This document shows, one piece after another, positions 41,359 to 54,239 of a stretch of 64,000 bases of DNA (position 1 is its first letter; every line of letters begins with the position of its first letter). The notes below the pieces were generated by a model. It was not told the origin of the DNA and ran no database searches. It saw only the letters and a list, made by a program, of their open reading frames with translations. Origin of the DNA: Diprion similis. Its lineage: Eukaryota > Arthropoda > Insecta > Hymenoptera > Diprionidae. The stretch covers positions 6,393,501-6,457,500 of the forward strand of contig NC_060106.1 in assembly GCF_021155765.1 (NCBI RefSeq), written 5' to 3'. A program made the translations under genes and the position numbers.

Positions 41359-41515
41359 GGCGACCGCTGACCAGCAGCTATCCGGATTGCTCAATCTAGG
41401 CATGTTTAAAGCTGCGCTGGTGTTGCGCTCGTTGAGAGAGGTTGTTTATCCTAGAAAACACCGGCGCCAAGAAGAATGTCTTTTTTTAACTCTAATAACA
41501 TTCCAAACGATTTAC

Positions 41516-41738
41516 CTGCAGTAGGCAACCACATCACCCATTCCCTTCGCTACTTGTTTATTACCTTTACTCGCTTGCTTGGCCCACTCCGAATACCACA
41601 AGACCTTCTCTAGGCCCTTTGGAAACGTCAATGCATCATGTGAGGTAGCCGGTTTGTCTATTATGGATGCGTTACCATCCTTTAAGCTTCGTACACTTGC
41701 GCACATTTGCTGCATTGGAGTGCGATAAACAGGATCTA
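41516..41738 (-). CDS. Unidentified probable coding exon
   Basis: The interval, read on the minus strand, is open for 73 codons plus two split codons and ends at a GTAAAT donor. Its peptide has the balanced composition of a real globular segment, for example DPVYRTPMQQMCASVRSLKD and FPKGLEKVLWYSEWAKQ, unlike the low-complexity frames around it. If it starts at 41738 after a TTAAG acceptor it is phase 1, matching the donor phase of the exon at 52849-52621, so both could belong to one transcript. Its end phase (2) does not match the exon at 27168, so another exon would be needed between them. Alternatively it begins at the internal ATG (41715) as a separate gene. The acceptor tract is weak. I do not recognise the family. 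Confidence 0.45.
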
Positions 41739-44700
41739 CTTAAGATCGAGTAATACAATATTTTAAACGTGATTATACTCACGTGGTTCATCGTGTTATT
41801 CCCAGTTTTAATTATAAACATCGCTAATCATCACTTGTTGGAAAACAAGTAGAACATTAATTCGTAATCACGGTTGTAGTTGATGGTGAGTTCTTCATTG
41901 TTGCAGGGTACGTGTAACACCTTTAGACACTTTAGTGCCTCGTATGGCCATCGATTGATCCACTTTGCAATCCAAATCCATTACATGTACAAAAGTGGTG
42001 TTTGGTCGGATATAATAATTGTACAATTTGACTTGGAGTTCGGTTTAATATTCGTCGTAAGATTGTATTCTTGTCAACAATTCAATGATTGAACACATTC
42101 TCAGTAGTTATCAGACGCAATTTAAACGCTTTACATGCCTAATCAAAGATTTCGGGTCGCAGGTTGCAACATTTGTTGATGAAGGGAACTTCGGTTTGCG
42201 GAAAGAGAATTTTGGAAAACGACGAAAATGCAAGGCAGGAAACGAATGGAACCGTATAATCGAGTCGACGTGGATATAAGATTTCGTTCCGGTATTGCGC
42301 AAGTCTACAAAGTTGAAACACGTATTTACACACGTTAAAAATTTACAAATACTATTCTCAGCGTGTAATACGCACTTCATAAGTGTAATAACTTGCGACT
42401 TGCGATTTCGCACGGCCCAACTATTTACCTCTAGTTATTGGAGCGGTTATCTAACTTTTAAACTGGACAGTTTAGCTTCGGATCGGTCAGTGAAAACCTG
42501 AAAACGTTTGCGGCTTGCCGTGGGCTAGAGAGTTGATCTAGATTTTAGCTTCATCGACTCGGTTAAAGGTATGCATCAACCTCCATTGGGTATGGTATGA
42601 GTGTGTATGTCCAGCGTTGTGTTGATCGCCACTGCTTTTGCTGCTGCTGCCAATACGCTGCCGGGTAGGACGTGGCCTCTGGAATTACGCAACCGTTATT
42701 ATTTGGCGATTTTTTTTCCGTCTCTTTCTCTTTCTCTTTCTCTTATTTCATCTTTGTTTTGCTACTTTATTTTCGTCGCTGGTTTTTGGGTTTTCAATGA
42801 ATTTGTATTCTTGTAAGAATCTTCTCAATTTTTGTAGTTGTGAAAAAAATTTTTGCGGATAAAATAAACTTCCAAACTTGCAACGTCAATATATATGGGA
42901 TATTCTACGCCAACTCAATCAACGTGGGAACCTTGCCATTTTTTATTTTGCTATGCAATAGTCCCAATTCTAAAAGAGTACTCTGATTTTTTTCGCATTT
43001 GTTTTTGTTATAGTAAATGTGTTTTACTTATGATTTTGGAGACCAACGTGTCTTTGGCTGTTATTTTCAATTTTTCAAATTTCACTTTTTAAAAAACTCG
43101 AAACAAGTATCTGGGCTTGAAAATTCTGATATCCGACACAAGCTTTTTGACAATTTTTCAAGATTTTTAAATTACTGCCAAAGATATGTTGATTCAAAAA
43201 GTTATACAAGTGAAACAGACTTACTCTAAAAAAAGATTCGAAACCCGAAGGTACTCTTTTGAAATTGGGGCGATTGCATAAAAGATGTTGATCAAACTGA
43301 AAAATGGCGAGGGTTCGACGTGGTTTAGTCGACATGGAATGCCCCATACGTAACAGTTGGGTTTGAATGTCTTGTTTTATTTTACATCCTTCTTTTTTCA
43401 TCGTTTTTTAAATGTGCCATTTTTTTTGTCTACTCTCCCCCCTAAACCAATGCGTACGTAGCGGTGGTCAGGAGTCGAGTGACTTTGAGGCGAGTGTATA
43501 AATGCAGAGGAGACGGAGAGGGGTGATTGGAATTTTTTTTTGGCATCTCATATTGTATAATAAACGTGTAACCTAGGTGGGCACACATACGATTCGCGCG
43601 TTCCATTTTGCGCAGTCGTGCATGTTACCTACTTACGAGTTAAATAAAAATATGATAGTTCAAGAACACTTGACTTTCTACCTGCAGGTTCGGAATGTTT
43701 CATCATCCCTCTTGTACGATGATTAATTTTTTCTAATTAAGAAATTCCTCTCCGTGTGTTAAAATTCGTGGCGGACGAATTTCGCACTGCGAAACTATCG
43801 GTGCGTGGATAATATCTCGATGTATACATAATTGTACACATATCGTATCACACGTGTGGATATACTGTGTGCACAAAAACACGAGGTTGCGTTGCACATC
43901 GTTCCGTATTGTTAAACCTTGCTGCTGGGAATTGGCGGAATTACGGAAGGTGTACTGGTACTATGGCTATCGGTTTAACTATCCTGATTTTTAACGTGAA
44001 AACGCGTTACCAGCTCACGTACTTACGTTGGTGTGTCTTGTTTCGCGGTTTACACTACGTGCACAGTGTCTTTTTAGATATTTTTGAATTACGTAACTAC
44101 CCAGGGTTTACTGTTCAGCCAAACGAGACCTTATAGGACTTCGAGCACATCCTGCGTCATTATCGTTCTGCCTTCTTTTTAGCTCTCTAGTATTTTCGTA
44201 AACCGATTTCCAAGTCGAACACTTTAACGTTATGTCGGTCAACTTTTATGCGGCTGGCACTTTTTGCAATTGGTACTTCTTCGTTGGAAGGATCTCTTCG
44301 CTGCGGTCATTGCCCATTGAAATCGAAAGTTTCATATTTATCGTTAGTGCAGAGTTAGTATGCAGCTTGATTCATATCAGCTGCGGCGATTTAGCCACGT
44401 ATAGTGTCTGTACTTCTTTGTGGAAATTTTGGAACTGTTTAGCAACGTTGATACTCGCCGATGGCCAACAATCTCCTCAATGCGCAATCACGCTTACAAA
44501 TATGGCCGATGTTTACAAGACCGGTATATCGCTTGAGGGTATGATCGGTAAGATATGTACGAGATGACTTTGACAAATCAGGGGAAAATACTGATTTCGT
44601 TCGAGTGTAATTATTTTCCTAACAGCTTTATCATTCGAAATTAAGTTATAAGAATTTTCACTGAAAATCATTTCAATTCTCAAGCGGCTAGAAGTTTTTT

Positions 44701-45714
44701 CTTTGTAATTTGCCTTAAATTTTCTCTTACAAAACAACTTTTCTCGACTTAAAATGCGATATTTTGTCTTCTTTTCTAAGCTTTTCGTTTAAAAAATTTT
44801 CTCGCAAATATTTCTCTTCGGAATTAGCTCTTGCAGATCGAAGTTCCCATGTACCAAGTCGAAAGTCGACGGGATAAGCGTGGGCCGCACCGAGATCATT
44901 GCTGAGAGATTCTGTGAGCCTTGAATTCCTCGGATGTCATGCGACGCTCCTAGATCCGCGTTCGGTTATCATTTTTATTTATACTAATATACGTGCTTAC
45001 GCGTTCTGTTTATACGTGTGTAAGATAAGACAATATTATCGCGGTGATTTGCATGCTCGTATGATAATGCTTGATCTTTTGCCTTTATATACGAGCGCTA
45101 AACGCTGCAAAAACGCCATTACCGCATACTTGGACTCGTTACTTTTGCGAGAAATTACAATCTGCTATCAGATCTCTCGTTTCGTCGTGCTTCAAGCAAG
45201 AAGTAACCGGTCCACGTGCTTTCTTATTGGTATAGACAAAGTAATTTGCGGCTTATAAATTTTATACTTTACTCTCTTACTCCCACCTTCTTTATTGTTA
45301 TGCAGTGTCGACGGCGTTTTGCATCCGTTCTTCTCTTCTCTTGTCGTTTTCTCGTCAGTCATACTTTTCTTGTTATACTTGTTGTTTAATCGTTTTACAA
45401 ATCTCTCCGCTCCTCCACCGTTGGTAGTGAGTCACTAATGACCTTTCGTTATCACTCTCTTTTTACTTTGGTCACGTCTTCTTCACAGGTAAAGCGTGAT
45501 TATTTCCTCGAGTCTTATCTTCTACACGTTCTTCTTACATCGAGGATTCTTCATTTTTTACCACCGTCTTATGCGTTTCCTAAGTACTTCACAAGTTTTA
45601 TCTTCAATTTATAAAAACACGAGACGTTGTAAATGTATAACACATGTTGTCCAGATACTGAAATCCGAATGATTGATCTTTCGTCATACAAAGTCACAGT
45701 TGATCGCATCACTG

Positions 45715-45750
45715 TTATTTTATTTATTTATTTATTTATTTATTTATTTT
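45715..45750. repeat. (ATTT)n microsatellite
   Basis: This tetranucleotide array has about nine units. Confidence 0.9.
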
Positions 45751-46613
45751 TCCCTACCCGTTACCTTATATAGTAACAATAATAATGATAATAACACCAA
45801 CCGCCACGTAGCAAGAACGAAGAAATTTTGTCGAGATCCAAACAGGATGTTGTGACACTTGTTGAATCATACTAGAATTGAAAATTGGACTATTGTTTTT
45901 CCTCGAGTCTGCGTTCTGTACTGGAATTCACCGCGAGGAGAACATTTTGCTGTCTAAAGGTTGTTGACTGCCGTCGAGCATGTAGGTTGGGTCGGGTTAG
46001 CCTAGGTCTAATCTCAGGTGTTAGCGGTTACGGATACCATTTGCAGTACCTTGCTGTGTTGTGCCATTATTACCTATTTTTGTGCACTACATTTCGATCT
46101 AGGATAACAGATTATAGCTTTACTCTATATGACTTGGGTTATGTGTGGGTGGATGCCATAAAAGTGCGAGCGGTTTCTTGAACCAAATCGTTATACCGTA
46201 ACGCATTCAAGTTTAATGGTGTAGACAATTTTTTTCCTCCGGTTGTAGAGGCAAATAATGTTTAGATGAAGCCGTAATTTTCAGGAAAGTTTTTATCCTG
46301 TCGAAAAAGTTGGCGTAATTTAAACACTAACTTTGTTCGGGAAAGATATCGTGGAATTCTATGATTCTATGATAAATAAGCTGTAAAGTTAGAGAATTTC
46401 CAGTTTTTTTTCTAACTACATTCGATTGGATAATATTCGTTTTAGAAAATTCGAAGAAAGTCGTTTGTGGTAGTTTTGAAAATGTGGTCAAACCGGGGAA
46501 TTCAAGTCTTAATTTTTTATGATCGTCATTATACTGAATTCAAATTTGCGTCAGATTATGTCAATGTAATTGCTTTCAATTTCAAAAGTCATTAAGTAAC
46601 GTGCACAACTTCG

Positions 46614-46639
46614 TTTTTTTTTTTTTTTTTTTTTTTTTT
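46614..46639. repeat. T26 homopolymer
   Basis: This is an uninterrupted T run. It could be the poly(A) tail remnant of a retroposed sequence on the minus strand, but no body is recognisable beside it. Confidence 0.85.
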
Positions 46640-47945
46640 CTTCCCTCGTTATATATTATCAATTAACGAAAAATGTGTGAGTTAACTGTTCGACTGTCTT
46701 TTCTTTTTACGGAATACAGTTACTGTGTATTATAAAAATTTGCCAATCTATCACGTATATTATAAAATCGTTTACCTTGAGTGACTGTGAATTTCACATA
46801 GTTTAGTATAATTGAATAGCGTATAGAACCGGCATAATATTGTCGACATAACCGATCCTTCAAACCGTCAAAGTGCTACTGTTGTAAGTTTCGATTATCG
46901 AAAAGACGAATTTCTCATAAAGTCAACGAAGCGAAACTCCAATTTAGACATTTATAAACTGCAGGTACCTCCTGCTATAATATCTATTCGTGGTTATATC
47001 CTAGCATTCGTTGGAATCGACATCGCAACCAGAACTCTGGATGAGGTGCCTCGGAGGTCACGTACTCTACTCGTCTACTCCTCCATGTCTATCTATTTAC
47101 CAGACGACTCTGTGTATACCTTTACATACACCTTCACCTGCTTTTCAATACGAAAGTGAAATTCTAGACAGCTGTGTCCCCGCTATATGCTCACGGTGTT
47201 TATACTAGCCTAGTATTAGACTAGGAACGGCTTCGCGATGCTGAGAAACAAATACACGTTCATCCGAGTGTCTCTTTTCATTAAATTCGATTATTTGAAT
47301 AATTTCAAACGTTTTTTTAAATCATTGTCAATCGATCAAATCATAATTATGGTTATCGTATGTAAAAGTATCTTTCTGGATGTCTATCGAAAGAACACGG
47401 GAACAAAGTGCGTCTTCAATAATGTCTTCAATTGTGAGTTGAGACAAACGATTGACTATATAAACTTTGCAAGTTGATTTATTCGTGTTAAAAAATCGCC
47501 AAACCCACGATTGGCACGTCGAGAATGATCCAACTCGTCGAGTACTGAGCACATTTAAAGTTCCTATTCTCTGATTCGATGAAGTCGAATCTATTCCAAC
47601 TTGAGCTGATCTGTTATACGATTGAAATTAGTGAATTTACATCGAAGTGTAGGTATAGCCGCAGCAATGCAACGCGTAAGGAAAGAGAAATTCTCATGCA
47701 TATTACAAAGCATAACGCATAGCGAGTACAACGTATCTTTTGTATCGTAGTATTTGAAGCCTGTCATAATCTTACGTCACGTTTGTTACGTATACATGTG
47801 TAACATATGGATGTACAATGTACATAGATGTGTTCGTACATATGCGTTCCAGCATCACATCTCGCGTCCACTTTCCCTAAAGAGGGTTGACAGATTTCGA
47901 GGTGACTTTCTCCCGTGCACGGACAAAAAGAGAAAGATGAAGATG

Positions 47946-47970
47946 GAGAGAGAGAGAGAGAGAGAGAGAG
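47946..47970. repeat. (GA)n microsatellite
   Basis: This GA dinucleotide array is followed by an imperfect purine tract to about 47997. Confidence 0.9.
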
Positions 47971-50399
47971 GGAGGAAGAGGAACAGGAAGAGAGTAGAAC
48001 TCTATGTGCAAACTCTCTTTATTTTCGATGTGTGGTCTTTCCGTTCCTCAACTCATCGCTGTACATACACGTGTACGTATGTACACACGCACACTATAAA
48101 ATGCCGAAATCGATTTGAAACTGAAAAAAAACCCTTTAATTTTCGAGTTACAGAAAAGAAGAGAGATATTGTCGAATTCATTTTAACAAAAAATGAAATA
48201 AATTTGATAGAAAAATGTATTTGATGGTATTCTTATCACATTACAACGTCATATAGACTATAATATTTGTTTCATATAAAATGCTCATCTGTGGTATAAA
48301 TATTAAAATATATCATGAGTCATTGATAGGTTTGAAAATACTTGCGGCAAAAGATAAAAATTAAAGAATTCATCGCGATGAGCTATAAAACGCTTTATAT
48401 TTTTTAAATTGATGTCGACACGCTTACCAACTTCGGGACAAATGGATTCTTTTTTTTTTCAATATTCGAGTAAAAAATAAAGAAAGAAAGAAGAAAAAAA
48501 AAGAGGAAAAATCCTTTCCGTAGAGTGTGGAGTGTGGAGTCGAGTATATATATATAGAGTTGCGTGGGCGTAATACACACAAGGATACTTACGTAGTTGA
48601 TAAACCAACTCGCGTACCCATCTAACTGTATATACGTATACATATACTTGCACCTACAGTCGATGTCCTCGGTTAGTCATTTTATATGATGGAAATAAAG
48701 GTAAAAAAAAATCAGCAACAACAGTAGCGCGAAATATTTGAAATTCATCAACCTGTTCGCGTATAAACGATCACTTTGGTCTCGTCCCAAAAAATACTAT
48801 TCGAAAGTTGAATAGATGGTGGCCTAAACTAATCGTAAAATTAAGGAGTTGTTCAACTTGAACTGATTTTTTTTCTTAACGCCTTGCGAGTGTCTCGGTA
48901 TGCTTAGCTGTATGGAATCTTTTAAAATTTTTCATCAATGGAATTACGGCAAGTGCGTTTTCGAAATCGATCCAATTTTCTCAGCTACTCTAATAGCTGT
49001 GCTGCTCCATGCTGTCCGCTATTATCCTAGTGTGTCGATATTTTGCAACGTGCAGCTGCTGCACCTTTTGAAAGGTACCTAGGTACGTATCCTACATGGT
49101 GGTAGTCTTTTTATCTTTCTATCCTTACCATTATTCAACGCACGGTATAATCAGCTGCATTTTCTCTATGGATTAATTTTTTTTAACAAGTTAAGAGTTA
49201 TTATGCACCGATATTTTGCACTCCATTTGTCCATTTCGCTTTATTGCCAGTAGATTTCTACACGTCTATTGATGTCTTACAGAAATTCTCGTAACGCAAT
49301 TCTTTATGTACTTTGAAACACCACTTGAATGCTACACCTCATGCTGAATAATAAAGGTACTTCACATAGAGTCATGTGCCAGGGATCTTGTCTTCGTTCG
49401 CAATTGGACGAAACTCTTTTGTAATTTCGCAAAACTCGGAATAACTTTACCACTCGGCTGTATTTGTCAATTTTCATTCCTCGCTATAATCGAGGTCTAA
49501 CAGAGCCATTTTTTCCAAGAGCTGTATCCACGCTCATCATTTCCATATTATTTTCCTACATCCACGCTTACAACGAGTCCAAAATTCATCCACAATTCAA
49601 ATCCGTCGTTGTCCGGTTCGCGAGTTACATTAGATTATAGACCCGTTAACCGTGTCCTGAAGCTGGCATTTGTTGACTTGCGTAAACAAAGAGATTTGAA
49701 AGTAGGTAGGAGGTACCTTTGCTCAAGGTAGACTGCGTACCTACACGCTAAAGATCCACGTGGTCCAACAATCTATTGGTTTTACCCAGTGCTTATGGGA
49801 TGCATAAGCCAGATACCGAAAAAACGTCTCAAGTCTCAAGTTTAGTATAATGCGTTACGTTCGGAACTCGGGCACAAAAGAATATAGCGATTCAGATGTT
49901 GGTATACGTTATGATTTATCATACTATTCACGCGTGAGTGTATGCATAAGATATTAGCCTGAAGCGTGGTCGTCACGTCTTCGGGTATTTCCGTGTGATC
50001 GTTTAACATGCTGGTTAAAAGCTGTGTTATTTAACTTGAATGGTTTAGTTGAATTTTTGGCGAATAACGTCATTTTTTTTCAGAACATTGCGGGATATTT
50101 TATCGGACTAACGAAGTGCCGTGCGTAGTTTCGTCCGCGCAGTTTATGCGCATTCATTTCAGTATGCGGCTAAAGCAATAAACAGGTTAATTTTAAACAT
50201 GGAAAATGAAAAATCTTCGACTATAAAATAATTACAGAACTCACAAATACACCTGTACACGCGTAAAGAGCGATAACTTCAAGGCATTTGCAATTTTATT
50301 AGATCCGTAGAGTTTATAGTTAAAAAGATTCTCAAAACCATCCGCAGTTTGGCTGGTGAATTGCCATTTGATCCGATATAGTCAGCCTCTCGCCACCCC

Positions 50400-50457
50400 G
50401 ATTTAAGATTAAGTAGGAATAAAACATTAAGATTTAAGATTAAGTACGAATAAAACA
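50400..50457. repeat. 31-bp tandem duplication
   Basis: The unit starting gatttaagattaagta at 50400 is repeated from 50431 with one substitution (g to c) over 27 compared bases. Confidence 0.85.
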
Positions 50458-52200
50458 GGGTATACAGGCACTGGTGTAAGTATGTACTGGTTTCTGCACG
50501 TCTGTTCGCAACATCTCGTTGCATAACCATAAAATAGGTTACACCAAGGACGTCAATTTTTCCACACATGTCTGCTGTACGCGTATCTATATTTGTACAT
50601 AATTGTATGGGCGTGTTATTGCCTATTTTACAGCTTTATGCTCACGGTTTATATGCACTTGACGATGTTCTGCAGAAGAATCGCGTAAAGCGGTAGAATC
50701 GCAATATGTATTCACAAAAATGTGGTTTTGTCTCTTTCCTAGCCACAAGCGCGCTCTCACTAAAGCACGGTATGCTTGTGTGTCCGCATATTTTTGGTTT
50801 TCGCTTTCTATATCGACGAAACTCGGTACATGCCTGTGCGTGTTGTTTTCGTTTTCGTTTTCGTTTTTTTATTTTTGTTTTATTTTTTCTTCTTCTTTTG
50901 CTTAAATATCGTATTTTGATATCTCACCGCAACTTTCTACTCGAACCGACCGTAATAATTATGTTATTTTTCTGATTTTATCGCCAAGATGAAGAGAACT
51001 GTCGTCGTAATTTTGGTTTTATTTATAAAATGAAAAGAAAAGTAAAAAAGAACGCGATGCAATTTTTCTCGCATGTCTCAATAATCAATAAATCTGAAAC
51101 GGGTATTTTTGACTCCTTATTTTGTTTTATCCCCTCCTTAAAATCAAGCGTGCAGTTAATAATCGATGAAGACTCATTCTGTACTGAACGCTTTCTCCGC
51201 TGTGGCTACTTATAAGTTATAGGTATACCTACCTAGTAGCGCGAATAAATTAAAAATGACATAACCCTTTCTTATTACTCTCGTCGTAATCCTAGACTCG
51301 ACAGGTGGCTCGTAGGTATTGCATTCACGATGTATTAACAGTATATTTAATTATCATTCTATCTCAACACACGCACTCGCACACACACACACTATCTGTT
51401 TATTTCTTCGCAAGTCTGCTCTCTATAATACATCCACAAAAATAAAAAGAGTATCAACTTTTCGAACGAAATTATACTTGCGCAATTTAACGGTAATCGT
51501 ATGGCCTGTTAGAGATTGCAGACTCTTGCCACCTCTCCACGTCAAGTATCACTACCATGCATGCACCGATTTAAACCAGTTTATACCATTTCATACTATT
51601 CATAATCATCATCATTCCATTCTTGCGCCGGGCATCTCATTGGCAGAACTCCCAAAGATGAATATGCCGGTAGTGCATTGGTGAAAAGATCACGACGTGA
51701 CTTGGTTTGGAACGGACATGTGCCACGATTTGACATTTGGCAGCACAATACTGACGTGAATTACGGGATCTTCTCAAATATTGAACTATTTATTCAACCC
51801 CTTTTGCTCGTTGAATAAATAGTAAAATCTTCTCACATCACGCGATTCGATTTTTAAAATAAGAGCATTTTTCGGTTATCATGGTTTACTAAATTTCGGA
51901 CATTGATAACGATGCAACTTAACGATTTTTCCTATATATGCATGGTTAAAGTAACGTTACTAATTTCATCCTCATAATTCTGTATACATAAGTATAGTGT
52001 GTATGTACATTTATTCACCTCGGCGTAACAAACGCTTATATAACGTATATTATTACTCACTTATAATATATACACGCGACACTGACCGCACGCATTCGCC
52101 GTGCATACGAATAACTATACAGGTATTCAAGTGCCTACATCGTCTCTCCACATCCACGAACCGTGTAGAGAGTATAACTGATTGTAAGAGAAAGAGAGAG

Positions 52201-52235
52201 TGCTGCTGCTGCTGCTGCTGTTGCTGTTGCTCCTG
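52201..52235. repeat. (CTG)n microsatellite
   Basis: This CTG array degenerates into TTG/CTC units at its right end. It lies in an intron of the minus-strand gene. Confidence 0.9.
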
Positions 52236-52620
52236 CTTTTGTAGGAGTGTACATTTTCAGAGTCACGCTTATGACTCTCTTTCGTTATTCCTCACGTATC
52301 CACTTCACTTTACCGCTCAAACGTTTTTCTCATTCGTTTTTCATATGATTCACCACTCCACTGGACTCTCGAATGCAATTGAACTCCACAAGTGCCCGTC
52401 TTGTAATTCCCAAACATATGATTCCTGTGTCATGTCACCTACGGTCATCGGACTTTTCTTCTCTGAACACCGACGTTCAGTCGAGATAGAAAATAGGGAT
52501 TACTCTTCGTGTAATCTATTACATATACTAACAAAGATGCAGGGATATGGAAGAAAAGTAACCGGTATAAATGGATCGTTGAAACGTTGTCCTAGGTAAG
52601 TGACTGCGGGAGGCTACTAC

Positions 52621-52849
52621 GCTTCGTCTTGAGTTTGATGTAATGCACGTCGTCCTCAGCTGTCGAGCTAGAGAATCGTGACATGTTCTTGTGCGGCGTT
52701 TCTAGGTATAATAATTCATGTTTCATGCTCGGTTCTGTTGCAGCGGTATCATCATTATCATAATCATCATCATCATCATTATCATTATCATTATCATCTT
52801 GTGGCTCCCGGGTTTTTCCTAACAAACTTGAGTCGTACATGCCGGTGTT
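52621..52849 (-). CDS. Probable second exon of the minus-strand gene, with an Asp/Asn repeat
   Basis: The exon starts after a CCTGCAG acceptor in phase 0, matching the end of the exon at 53528-53460, and runs to a modest GTAGTA donor (phase 1). The peptide begins NTGMYDSSLLGKTREPQ, has an Asp/Asn tract (about residues 18-37) coded by an imperfect GAT/AAT microsatellite, and continues with PSMKHELLYLETPHKNMSRF and AEDDVHYIKLKTK. The flanking non-repetitive peptide looks like genuine cytosolic sequence. If not spliced at GTAGTA the frame stops ten codons later (SSLPQSLT). Its phase fits the unidentified exon at 41738 but not the one at 27168, so it may be alternatively used. Confidence 0.5.
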
Positions 52850-53459
52850 CTGCAGGATGGGAGAATTCGTGAGAACGATGATCAGGAAATAGGAGTGACA
52901 TTTTTCTGTCTTGAAGTGACGGATATCGGAAATGGTAAACCTGTCTACGGACTGCACCTCATACTTCCGTCTGATCGTGCGCATTACGTTGCATTATACT
53001 TAACACGAAAAAGAAAGCTGGCGAATTTCATTGTTTCTTACTTTCTTACTTCGTCTCTCATTCGTTGAAGAGATGCGCGACACGGGATTAAATTATTATG
53101 CAGTCTCTCTTTCTATCGTCTTACGGAACCTGATCAAATAGAAAGCAGCAGCAGATGTGACACAACTTTAACTGCTCCGGCTACTATTGCAGCAGAAGCT
53201 GATCTTCTCGCTTTTCCTGTCGCGGTTATACTTGACTCAACCAACTGCTTTGACTTAATTCGTAATATTCCAGTTTCTCTACAGTATAATATAACGATAT
53301 CAATCCTCCGAACCCGTTAAATCCACAAATCGTCACGATCTTTGACACGATCTTTTTACTTTATTCTCACCCCTAAATTTATATGTTCTAAGTGCTATGT
53401 GCTATGTGTTATGTAACAGTATAATATCTTACAATTAGTACTAGTTATGGTGAACTCAC

Positions 53460-53528
53460 GTTTTCGGCAGCGTGGTCTTGGTTGTTTTCGTTCTCAACTT
53501 CTTCGATTTTGATTTGTATCTGCGACAT
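53460..53528 (-). CDS. First coding exon of the long minus-strand gene
   Basis: ATG at 53528 opens 23 codons (MSQIQIKIEEVENENNQDHA, then AEN), ending exactly at a GTGAGT donor in phase 0. The peptide is highly charged and looks like a cytosolic N-terminus. Phase 0 allows splicing to either 52849 or 27168. A CpG-rich block 0.7-1.1 kb upstream looks like its promoter. The gene's function is unknown because the ectodomain exons are not in the window. If the 24.4 kb exon belongs to it, the product is a type II membrane protein. Confidence 0.65.
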
Positions 53529-53990
53529 TTTGGTTCTTTTGCTTGATCGATGCTATATCTCAAAAGTTCACAGTGCTATGTACCTTCACAGTAGAAGATA
53601 CAAATTCACTTTTGTCACTCGCTGCTACTGTGCAGTTGTGCACCTGCGCTTGGGTATGTAATTCGCTATCCCACTCCAAAACGTTACGTCTATAGTAAAT
53701 TCGTATACAAATCACTATTTCAGTATAATCGCGTTATGATCACACTTAAGTTTTATGCTTGTTTTTCTTCTTATTCTTTACAGTACCCGATCACTGGACG
53801 TTTGTTTCGTTCTTTTTTTTTTTTTTTGTGGGACAGGACAGACGGGAAGGGGTAAATTTTCAACGTGCTCTGTGCGTATTTGACTATCCACGACGTTCCT
53901 CGAAGCAAATTTTTTTCTTTCTCCTTTCACCCTTCTACTCGACAGTTTCGTGTTGTAGTTATTTGTTCGTTGAACTCGTGTATATACATA

Positions 53991-54013
53991 TACATATATA
54001 TATATATATATAT
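53991..54013. repeat. (TA)n microsatellite
   Basis: This TA dinucleotide run lies between the CpG-rich block and the first coding exon of the minus-strand gene. Confidence 0.85.
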
Positions 54014-54239
54014 ACCCGATTGAAATAAAGATTTCTTCTCGGTCCTATATAACGCGAGTTAATATACCGATTGTTAAAAATCGTTTATAAATAAAAGACT
54101 AGAATAACTATACCGGTTTCAAATTACAGGTATGTATTTCTCTCTTTTTTCTTTTTCTACAACATCGTTCGGGTGAGTCTAATTAATAATTTGCCTCGAT
54201 TTAAGCGTGCTTTGGGAAAATCTTGCACCGAATCACGAA

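Larger units (their letters stand above)
27169..41515 (-). other. Very long intron, no gene recognised
   Basis: About 14 kb (or about 26 kb if the 41.7 kb exon is not used) lie between exons of the minus-strand gene. The interval holds T28 at 27440-27467, a G24 run, several (AT)n arrays, facing (CT)n/(GA)n tracts, a MITE-like inverted repeat at 32375-32549 and a GC-richer pocket at 35240-35520. Open frames here show no family resemblance. Confidence 0.5.
41739..52620 (-). other. Long intron, no gene recognised
   Basis: About 11 kb of AT-rich DNA lies between exons of the minus-strand gene. It contains the (ATTT)n, T26 and (GA)n repeats listed separately, a 31-bp tandem duplication at 50400-50457, a 14-bp perfect hairpin at 51785-51823 and a (CTG)n array. 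The longer open frames (for example 47754-48224 and 51997-52599) run through microsatellites and are not credible genes. Confidence 0.5.

Noticed and set aside
51997-52599. 200-codon open frame, plus strand
   Set aside because: It passes through a (CTG)n tract read as poly-Cys and overlaps the more credible minus-strand exon region; a microsatellite artefact.
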